Origin: Ruminococcaceae bacterium UBA1772 | GTDB taxonomy: Bacteria; Bacillota; Clostridia; Oscillospirales; Acutalibacteraceae | Direction: 5' to 3' | NCBI GenBank assembly: GCA_002314645.1 | Contig: DCGS01000101.1 | Coordinates: 1-8,122, forward strand | DNA length: 8,122 bases | Shown: one piece after another, positions 1 through 5,399 of the stretch | Layout: the number at the start of each line of letters is the position of its first letter | Numbering within the stretch: the stretch's first letter is position 1 | The notes under the pieces: generated by a model | Databases searched by the model: none | What the model was told of the DNA's origin: nothing | The model's input: only the letters and a program-made list of their open reading frames with translations | Made by a program: the position numbers and the translations under genes

Positions 1-78
1 TAATTTAATGAATAAATACAAAGTAATAGTAATACAATTAGAATTATATAGAATATAACAGAATAGTATATTTAGGAC

Positions 79-107
79 GCAAGAAGCATGTTTTTATGTC
101 TTTTTGC
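79..107. other. Hairpin in the left-end leader
   Basis: GCAAGAAG pairs with CTTTTTGC (8 bp, one G-T) and CAT with ATG, one base bulged, around a six-base loop. On the plus strand TTATTTTAAC follows, so it could end a plus-strand transcript entering from outside; on the minus strand there is no U-tract and it would be a leader hairpin. The rest of 1-123 is AT-rich without a recognisable gene; an AAGGGGAG at 125-118 on the minus strand is not followed by a usable start codon. Confidence 0.35.
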
Positions 108-123
108 TTATTTTAACTCCCCT

Positions 124-155
124 TAATTATACAAAACATTTATTTTGTATAATTA
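124..155. repeat. Perfect 13-bp inverted repeat over the -10/+1 region, probable operator
   Basis: TAATTATACAAAA (124-136) and TTTTGTATAATTA (143-155) are perfect inverted copies around a 6-base spacer. The right arm overlaps the -10 at 152-157 and the centre falls a few bases past the predicted start, the classic place for a repressor site. I do not match it to a known regulator consensus. Confidence 0.6.
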
Positions 156-180
156 TAACACAATTCAGACAGGAATGCAA
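152..180 (-). promoter_or_regulatory. Strong extended -10 promoter reading left, out of the window
   Basis: TTGCAT (180-175), a 17-bp gap and a perfect TATAAT (157-152), preceded by TG and one base (160-158), form a good extended -10 promoter on the minus strand. Transcription would begin near 145 and run leftwards. No convincing gene start is visible between 145 and 1, so the target lies beyond the window or the transcript is non-coding. Confidence 0.65.
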
Positions 181-212
181 GTACTACTTTCCCCACAAAA
201 TAATATATAAAA

Positions 213-241
213 AGACCACCAGATGTATTATCTAGTGGTCT
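213..241 (-). terminator. Intrinsic terminator after the ANTAR regulator gene
   Basis: On the transcript AGACCACUAGAU pairs with AUCUGGUGGUCU (12 bp, one G-U) around loop AAUAC and runs into UUUUAUAU. It begins 4 bases past the stop codon. Confidence 0.92.
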
Positions 242-245
242 AATT

Positions 246-836
246 TTATACTTCTTCGTAATGTTCAAGTATACCTTTTGCAATTTCAACTTTCTTTACA
301 CATTGATCCATTGCATTTTTCTCAATATATTTATGAGCTTCATTTTCAGTTAAATGAAGTTTTTCAATAAGAATTCCTTTTGCATGATTAATAATGCGGA
401 TTTCTTTCATTTTTTCTTCAAGTGATGCAGTTTTTTCTTCCATTGCACGAAGTTTAATTTTTGTTGCCATTAATAACTTCATTGACTGGAATACTGCATG
501 CGACTGACAAGGTCTAGACATGGTCAGTACGCCATAGTTTTCTACTTGATAAGTAACTTGCTCATACGCCTCTGCTTTTATCATTAGTAATACGCCAGAA
601 TTATATTTAGTAGCAATTTCTATTGCAAGTTCTGAACCAAATTCATCAGTTAAAGGTGAATTTATTACTACAATATCATAAGGCTTATTAATAAGTAATC
701 TTTTTGCTTCTCCACATGATTTTACAGAATCAATTGGATTAAATTGATTTGGAGGAAGAACCTTAGATAAAAACTCAAGTATCTTATCGGTAGAAGAAAC
801 TACAAGCACACTGGCTCTATAGTTTTCTTGTGCCAA
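246..836 (-). CDS. ANTAR-domain regulator with pseudo-receiver domain
   Basis: The 196-residue protein has a response-regulator receiver-like fold (about 8-125), a coiled coil (about 126-148) and a C-terminal ANTAR RNA-binding domain (about 145-190: HAKGILIEKLHLTENEAHKYIEKNAM, then a final AKGIL helix). ANTAR proteins bind paired hairpins in mRNA leaders and prevent termination. The receiver is degenerate: Asn59 (VVINSPL) stands where the phosphoacceptor Asp should be, the N-terminal acidic pair is SST, and the conserved Lys is Arg108. Phosphorylation control is therefore unlikely; a ligand or partner protein, as with AmiR and AmiC, is more plausible. The start is TTG at 836 with AGGGGAG 7 nt upstream; no ATG alternative exists. 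It follows the glnA-like gene by 18 bp and shares its transcript. In clostridia an ANTAR regulator beside glnA is a known nitrogen-control arrangement. Confidence 0.87.
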   Translation of the reverse strand: MAQENYRASVLVVSSTDKILEFLSKVLPPNQFNPIDSVKSCGEAKRLLINKPYDIVVINSPLTDEFGSELAIEIATKYNSGVLLMIKAEAYEQVTYQVENYGVLTMSRPCQSHAVFQSMKLLMATKIKLRAMEEKTASLEEKMKEIRIINHAKGILIEKLHLTENEAHKYIEKNAMDQCVKKVEIAKGILEHYEEV

Positions 837-854
837 TTTGATTCTCCCCTTTAC

Positions 855-2048
855 TTATATAAGCTTAAGATAGTTTTCAGAAAGTACGCTGTTAACAAGT
901 TCACTCTTTCTTGCTTTTTCCTTTGCATCAATAAGTGAAAGTGGAAGCTTTTTAAGTCCACCACTAAGTGATCCATTAATTAAATCTTCATTAATAGGTT
1001 CACCAAGTGTCATGTTATTCTCAATACCATCAAGGCCTGCATATATAAGTAATGCAAATGCAATATATGGATTTGCTTCTGAATCTGCTGAGCGAAGTTT
1101 TATACGTCTAAATTCACCGCTCTTTTCAGGAATTCTAATAAGCTGGCATCTGTTTTCACTTGACCAACTTACATATATTGGTGCTCTCTTCTCCCCAAGT
1201 CTCTTATATGAGTCTTCTGTTGGATTAAGAAAAGCAGTTATTTCTCTTATATGTGTCAAAATGCCGGCTGTGAACTCTTTTAAGAGGTCTTTTCCGTCAT
1301 TGGAGACTACGGATATGTTTATGTGCATTCCATTGCCAGAAGCGTCCTCAAGTGGCTTTGGTGAAAAGTCTGCATAAAGACCATTTCTCATAGCAATTGT
1401 TTTAACTACTGACTTGAATGTAATTGCATTTTCAGCAGCAGTTAATGGGTCTGAATACTTAAAATCTATTTCATGCTGTCCAGGACCAGCCTCATGATGA
1501 GATGATACTGGAGTAATACCCATATCTAGAAGTGTAAAGCAAATTTCTCTTCTTACGTTTTCACCCTTGTCTTCAGGTGCAATGTCAAGATAGCCAGCTT
1601 CGTCAAAAGGCTCTTTAGTTGGCTTTCCGTCATCATCTGTCTTAAAGAGATAAAACTCACTTTCTGCACCGAATGTTATGTTTACCCCCTTCTCCTCTGC
1701 TTTCTTAACAGCATTTTGAAGAATGGTTCTTCCATCTAATTCAAAAGGAGTACCATCTGGATATGTAACGTTACAATACATTCTTACTACTCGACCATCT
1801 GTTGGTCTCCAAGGAAGAATTGAAAGTGTTGAAGGATCTGGTCTTAAAAACAAGTCAGAATTAAGATATGAATCAAAGCCTTTAATATTTGATGGTTCAA
1901 ATGGAATACCATCTGTAAATGCTTTTCTAAGTTCACCAGGCATAATTGAAATGTTCTTCTGTGTTCCATAGATGTCACAGAAAGCAAGTCTAATAAACTT
2001 AACGTTCTCTTCTTCAACGAATGCTATTACGTCATCATATGAATACAT
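855..2048 (-). CDS. glnA: Type I glutamine synthetase homologue, short and with altered active-site residues
   Basis: The protein is homologous along its length to type I glutamine synthetase (glutamate + ammonia + ATP to glutamine). Seen intact: GAESEF (Glu129, Glu131), SHHEAGPGQHEID (Glu186, Glu193), NGMHINIS (His242), SYKR (Arg283) and NRCQLIRIP (Arg300). Altered, by motif comparison from memory: Glu51 at the ammonium-site Asp (FDGSS-type motif), Arg288 at the flap Glu (EAP motif) and Lys317 at the metal-ligand Glu of the IEVR-type motif. At 397 residues it is about 45 short of usual; the missing part is mainly the C-terminal tail that grips the neighbouring subunit, plus a shorter loop near 250. 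No adenylylation loop is present. The ATG at 2048 has GGGGAGA 5 nt upstream; a longer frame to 2312 overlaps the permease and terminator and is rejected. An ANTAR regulator gene follows after 18 bp. Family is certain; catalytic activity is not. Confidence 0.88.
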   Translation of the reverse strand: MYSYDDVIAFVEEENVKFIRLAFCDIYGTQKNISIMPGELRKAFTDGIPFEPSNIKGFDSYLNSDLFLRPDPSTLSILPWRPTDGRVVRMYCNVTYPDGTPFELDGRTILQNAVKKAEEKGVNITFGAESEFYLFKTDDDGKPTKEPFDEAGYLDIAPEDKGENVRREICFTLLDMGITPVSSHHEAGPGQHEIDFKYSDPLTAAENAITFKSVVKTIAMRNGLYADFSPKPLEDASGNGMHINISVVSNDGKDLLKEFTAGILTHIREITAFLNPTEDSYKRLGEKRAPIYVSWSSENRCQLIRIPEKSGEFRRIKLRSADSEANPYIAFALLIYAGLDGIENNMTLGEPINEDLINGSLSGGLKKLPLSLIDAKEKARKSELVNSVLSENYLKLI

Positions 2049-2099
2049 ATAGGTCTCCCCTTTTGCTATGAAATATAAAACAAATAAAATATAGAATAT

Positions 2100-2128
2100 A
2101 TAATACAAAATTCTACAGATTATTTCAA
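2100..2128 (-). promoter_or_regulatory. Sigma-A-type promoter of the glnA-like gene
   Basis: TTGAAA (2128-2123) and TATTAT (2105-2100) are separated by exactly 17 bp, each one base off consensus. It sits between the importer terminator and the glnA-like start, and predicts a leader of about 45 nt. The -35 is overlapped by a small palindrome, ATTATTT-ATTG-AAATAAT (2136-2119), which could be an operator. With this start site I see no room for a two-hairpin ANTAR target in the leader. Confidence 0.65.
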
Positions 2129-2138
2129 TAAATAATAG

Positions 2139-2169
2139 TACCCACAGAACAAAATTTGCTCTGTGGGTA
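2139..2169 (-). terminator. Terminator hairpin of the ABC importer operon
   Basis: TACCCACAGA pairs perfectly with TCTGTGGGTA (10 bp), and four more inner pairs (one G-U) can form. It starts 16 bases past the last permease stop. The transcript continues CTATTATTTATT, a weak U-tract, so some read-through into the glnA-like gene is possible. Confidence 0.75.
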
Positions 2170-2184
2170 TATTTAATTACTTTA

Positions 2185-3021
2185 TTATCCCTTAACTGCA
2201 CCAGCAGCAACACCCTTAATAATGTGCTTCTGGCATGTAAGATAGAATATAATAATTGGAATGATACTGATTGTAATGAGTGCCATAATTGCACCAAGGT
2301 CAACAGCACCATAGCTTCCGCGAAGGAACTGGATATGAATTGGAATTGTCATATACTTAGTTCTGTCGAGTACGAGATATGGAAGAAGGTAGTCGTTCCA
2401 TACCCACATGATTTCAAGAACACCAACAGAAATGAGAGTTGGCTTAAGCATTGGTAATACAACCATAAAGAATGTTCTAATTGGTCCGCAACCATCAATA
2501 GCTGCTGCCTCTTCAATTTCAAGAGGAATAGATTTTACGAAACCAACAAACATAAATACCGCAAGTCCTGCACCAAATCCAAGATAAATAATTGGAATTG
2601 TAACTGGTGTATTAAGACCAAGATCATCAGCTGTTCTTGCAAGTGTAAACATAACCATCTGGAATGGTACAATCATTGAGAAGATGCAAAGGTAGTAAAC
2701 AATCTTACTAAATAAGCTTCCTACTCTAGCAATGTACCATGCTGCCATAGATGTACATACAAGAATAAGTGCTACTGAAATTACAGTAATGATAAATGAG
2801 TTACCAACTGACTGAAGGAATGGATAGTTACCAAATGTTGCACCTTTAATGTAGTTTGCAAAACCTACGAAGCTATCCCCTGTTGGAATTTTGAATGTCT
2901 CTGTTTTTACGCTTGTATTTGCTTTAAATGAGTTCATAAAAACAATGAGAATTGGAAGTACGTAAACAGCAGAAATAATACTGAAAATAATGGTTAAAGA
3001 TCTTTTTTGACTCTTTTTCAT
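2185..3021 (-). CDS. Sugar ABC transporter permease, MalG type
   Basis: This is the second channel-forming membrane subunit, pairing with the MalF-type protein. The 278 residues include an N-terminal membrane helix (SLTIIFSIISAVYVLPILIVFMNSF, about 8-32), a large loop typical of MalG/AraQ proteins, further helices, and the EAA loop EEAAAIDGCGPIRTFFMVVLP (170-190). WNDYLLP (208-214) and the C-terminal QKHIIKGVAAGAVKG are family signatures. The ATG overlaps the stop of the upstream permease by one base and has AAGGAGGT 9 nt upstream. It is the last gene of the importer operon; a hairpin follows 16 bases after its stop. A longer reading of the next gene's frame overlaps its 3' end but has no support. 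Confidence 0.93.
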   Translation of the reverse strand: MKKSQKRSLTIIFSIISAVYVLPILIVFMNSFKANTSVKTETFKIPTGDSFVGFANYIKGATFGNYPFLQSVGNSFIITVISVALILVCTSMAAWYIARVGSLFSKIVYYLCIFSMIVPFQMVMFTLARTADDLGLNTPVTIPIIYLGFGAGLAVFMFVGFVKSIPLEIEEAAAIDGCGPIRTFFMVVLPMLKPTLISVGVLEIMWVWNDYLLPYLVLDRTKYMTIPIHIQFLRGSYGAVDLGAIMALITISIIPIIIFYLTCQKHIIKGVAAGAVKG

Positions 3022-3935
3022 TATTGCTGTACCTCCTTATTTCTAGTAGCTCTAAGCTGAATAATAGAAATAGTAGCAACAAGTACAAAGAAGATAACTG
3101 CCTTTGCCTGTGCAGTACCACGAGCAGCTGTATTAGAACCATAGAAAGTATTGTATATATTCAAGGCGAGCATTTCAGTTGTCTTAATGATTGTACCATC
3201 AGACTTAAACTCAAATGGTGAACCGCCTGTGAGTGCTAAGTTCTGGTCAAATAACTTAAAGCTATTTGTAAGTGTTAAGAATGTACAGATAGTAATTGAA
3301 GGCATTACTGATGGAATAACAACTTTAATAAGTGTCTGCCAACCAGAAGCACCGTCAATTCTAGCAGCTTCTATCATGTCCTCAGGAACAGACTGAATAC
3401 CAGCAATGTAAATGATCATCATATAACCAATTTGTTGCCAGCACATGAGAATAATAAGTCCCCAGAAACCGTATTTGCTTTCAAGAAGAATAGATGTGTT
3501 ATATCTTGAAAGAACACCGTCAAATATCATACTCCAAATGTAACCGAGTACAATACCACCAATAAGGTTTGGCATGAAGAATACTGTACGGAAAAGGTTT
3601 GAACCTTTTATTTCTCTTGTTAATGCATAAGCAATTGCAAATGCAAGAATATTAATAAGTAATAATGAAACAATTGCAAATAAAGCTGTATACCAGAAAG
3701 CGTGTAAAAATGTGCTATCTGTTAAAGCTGTTTTGTAGTTGTCAATGCCAATAAATGTAGCATTTCTAGTGGTAATAAACTTGCAGAATGATAAGTAAAT
3801 ACCCTGAAGGAATGGATAAATAAATCCAATAATAAATGCACCAAAAGTTGGTATTAAGAAGAGAATGAAACATTTTTGAATGGGGCGACGCAACAGCTTA
3901 CTATTAAGTGCAGCAGCATCTCTTTTGAGTTTCAC
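3021..3935 (-). CDS. Sugar ABC transporter permease, MalF type
   Basis: This is one of the two membrane subunits that form the import channel. The 304-residue protein has about six membrane segments, beginning CFILFLIPTFGAFIIGFIYP (22-41), and the cytoplasmic EAA loop EAARIDGASGWQTLIKVVIP (189-208) that docks on the ATPase. The later segment FDQNLALTGGSPFEF is typical of the MalF/UgpA side of CUT1 importers. The start is chosen as GTG at 3935 because AGGGGGA lies 7 nt upstream; the in-frame ATG at 3953 has no Shine-Dalgarno and would place that purine run inside the coding region. The stop overlaps the next gene's start by one base (TAATG), so the two permeases are translationally coupled. 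The substrate is unknown, presumably a mono- or oligosaccharide. Confidence 0.92.
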   Translation of the reverse strand: MKLKRDAAALNSKLLRRPIQKCFILFLIPTFGAFIIGFIYPFLQGIYLSFCKFITTRNATFIGIDNYKTALTDSTFLHAFWYTALFAIVSLLLINILAFAIAYALTREIKGSNLFRTVFFMPNLIGGIVLGYIWSMIFDGVLSRYNTSILLESKYGFWGLIILMCWQQIGYMMIIYIAGIQSVPEDMIEAARIDGASGWQTLIKVVIPSVMPSITICTFLTLTNSFKLFDQNLALTGGSPFEFKSDGTIIKTTEMLALNIYNTFYGSNTAARGTAQAKAVIFFVLVATISIIQLRATRNKEVQQ

Positions 3936-3999
3936 CGTTATTCCCCCTAACATAATTTGATAATAAAGTAATTTTAAAGTTAATAAAATTTAAAAATTA

Positions 4000-4030
4000 T
4001 ATTGGAGCGAGCGAAACACTCGCTCCAATA
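4000..4030 (-). terminator. Intra-operon hairpin after the binding-protein gene (leaky terminator or mRNA stabiliser)
   Basis: TATTGGAGCGAG pairs perfectly with CTCGCTCCAATA (12 bp) around a 7-nt loop, 14 bases past the binding-protein stop and 65 bases before the permease start. On the minus strand TAATTTTTAAATTTT follows, a broken U-tract. Such hairpins after binding-protein genes are known to block 3' exonucleases and partly stop transcription, keeping the receptor in excess over the permeases. Confidence 0.75.
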
Positions 4031-4043
4031 ATTTTAGCTAAAC

Positions 4044-5327
4044 TTATGAGTTAGCAGCTTTGTACTGTGTAGCCCAACCATCAACGAATGCAGTCTTAAC
4101 AGCATCCCATGATCCGCCTGAGCAGTACTGTACCATAGCGTTAACAACAGCTGCACGCCAATCATCTACGTTTGGAGTGTAGTTGAATGTCCAGTCAACA
4201 TTGTAGTTGCCAGCAGCAAGAAGAGCGTTACCATCAGCGAAGAATGGGTTTTCACTCTCTGGAGCGTTCTTATAAGGAACACCACCAAGGTTGTCAACAA
4301 GGCACTTAAGTCCTTCTTCAGATGTTACCATCCACTTAAGGAAATCAAGTGTAGCAGTCTTATCAGCTTCTGAAGCATTTGCATTAACTGCAAGAGCATT
4401 TTCAGTACCTGAGCAAAGACCAGCCTTATCTTCTCCTGCAACACCACAGTAAATTGGAATCATTGCAAGGTCGTCAGCGTTCATAGCATACTTGTCAGCA
4501 GCTGTGAGGTTAGCATATTCCCATGTACCATTCTGATAGAATACAGCTTCACCCTTACCAAACTCAGCTTCAGCGTCAAGACCAGCTGTAGCAAGCTTTG
4601 TCTTATCTGTAGCAGAATTTGCTGTGTAAAGATCCCAAATAGCCTTGAAGTTATCAAGGTACTTGCCTGTAATAGTTGCTGGGCACTCTGTCCAACCTGC
4701 ATCCTTGCCTTCATAGTAGAGAGGCATGTTTGCAAGGTGACCTGAGAAACGCCATGATGAAGAGTCGTCAAGACCAGCTGATGTGAATGCATCAAATCCA
4801 AGGTCCTTAGCTCTTGCATGAATGTCTTCAGCAACTTTCTTGAGTGAATCAAAATCTTTGATGTCATCAAGCTTGTAACCAGCTTTTGTAAGAAGAGCCT
4901 GGTTTACGATGATACCATAAGCTTCGTAGCAAAGGCCGATTGAGCAAACCTTACCATTAGCATCAACCTGATTGAATGATGTTGTAGTAAGAGCGTTGTA
5001 AGCGTCTGTGTCTTTAAGATCAAGGCAATAGTCGCCCCATGTCTTAACGCCAGCAGCGTTACCAACGTTGAAAAGTGTAGGAGCTTCTGACTTATCCATT
5101 TCAGCTGTAAGAGTTTCCTCATACTTACCTGAAGCAGCAGTTACAACCTTTACTTCTACGCCTGTCTGCTTTGTGTAAGAAGTAGCAAGTGTCTGAAGTG
5201 CCTCGTCAAGCTCTGGCTTAAAGTTAAGCCAATAAACCTTTCCGTTTTCGCCCTTGCCTGAACCACCGCATGCAGCAAGTGTAAACACCATGATTACAGC
5301 CAAGAGAAGAGATAGAAATCTTTTCAT
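4044..5327 (-). CDS. Extracellular solute-binding lipoprotein of a sugar ABC importer (family 1)
   Basis: This is the surface-anchored receptor that captures the substrate and delivers it to the permeases. The N-terminus is a lipoprotein signal peptide: MKRF, a hydrophobic core, then lipobox LAAC with Cys20 as the lipidated residue, followed by a Gly/Ser/Lys-rich linker. The mature part (427 residues in all) fits the family 1 carbohydrate-binding proteins: an opening strand VYWLNFKPE, the AMDKSEAPTLF-like region 'AEMDKSEAPTLFNVG', and FGKGEAVFYQNGTWE around residues 257-271, which is the typical 'G.aAM...G.W' position. Aromatic residues (WTFNYTPNVDDW) near the end are consistent with sugar stacking. 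The Shine-Dalgarno AAAGGAG lies about 11 nt before the ATG. The adjacent MsmX-type ATPase and MalFG-type permeases support a carbohydrate ligand, but no glycoside hydrolase is present to name it. A hairpin follows the stop. Confidence 0.92.
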   Translation of the reverse strand: MKRFLSLLLAVIMVFTLAACGGSGKGENGKVYWLNFKPELDEALQTLATSYTKQTGVEVKVVTAASGKYEETLTAEMDKSEAPTLFNVGNAAGVKTWGDYCLDLKDTDAYNALTTTSFNQVDANGKVCSIGLCYEAYGIIVNQALLTKAGYKLDDIKDFDSLKKVAEDIHARAKDLGFDAFTSAGLDDSSSWRFSGHLANMPLYYEGKDAGWTECPATITGKYLDNFKAIWDLYTANSATDKTKLATAGLDAEAEFGKGEAVFYQNGTWEYANLTAADKYAMNADDLAMIPIYCGVAGEDKAGLCSGTENALAVNANASEADKTATLDFLKWMVTSEEGLKCLVDNLGGVPYKNAPESENPFFADGNALLAAGNYNVDWTFNYTPNVDDWRAAVVNAMVQYCSGGSWDAVKTAFVDGWATQYKAANS

Positions 5328-5364
5328 GTTACTATAGTCTCCTTTTAAAGATTTTTATATTTCT

Positions 5365-5386
5365 ATAGTTCCCCTACTGGAACTAT
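5365..5386 (-). other. Intergenic hairpin between ATPase and binding-protein genes
   Basis: ATAGTTCC and GGAACTAT form a perfect 8-bp stem with a six-base loop (AGTAGG on the transcript), 14 bases past the ATPase stop. No U-tract follows, so it is not a classic terminator. It may protect or mark an mRNA processing point ahead of the highly expressed binding-protein gene. Confidence 0.45.
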
Positions 5387-5399
5387 GAATATACAATTA

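Noticed and set aside
1..78. Search for a gene or RNA at the left edge
   Set aside because: Very AT-rich with frequent stops on both strands; no start with a Shine-Dalgarno and no recognisable RNA motif.
1012..1971. Plus-strand open frames inside the glnA-like gene
   Set aside because: They are antisense shadows of a conserved gene, with no family resemblance or ribosome-binding sites.
2049..2312. N-terminal extension of the glnA-like frame up to 2312
   Set aside because: It overlaps the MalG-type permease, the operon terminator and the promoter, is hydrophobic nonsense, and the ATG at 2048 has a proper Shine-Dalgarno and matches the family N-terminus.
3936..3953. ATG start at 3953 for the MalF-type permease
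   Set aside because: No Shine-Dalgarno precedes it, while the AGGGGGA inside this stretch is correctly spaced for GTG at 3935.
4034..4043. Palindrome TTTAGCTAAA at the end of the binding-protein gene
   Set aside because: Only 10 bp, overlaps the stop region and is easily explained by AT-rich sequence beside the real hairpin at 4000-4030.
4481..5122. Alternative-frame minus-strand ORFs inside the binding-protein gene
   Set aside because: Composition is dominated by Leu/Gln/Ser from frame-shifted reading of a real lipoprotein gene.
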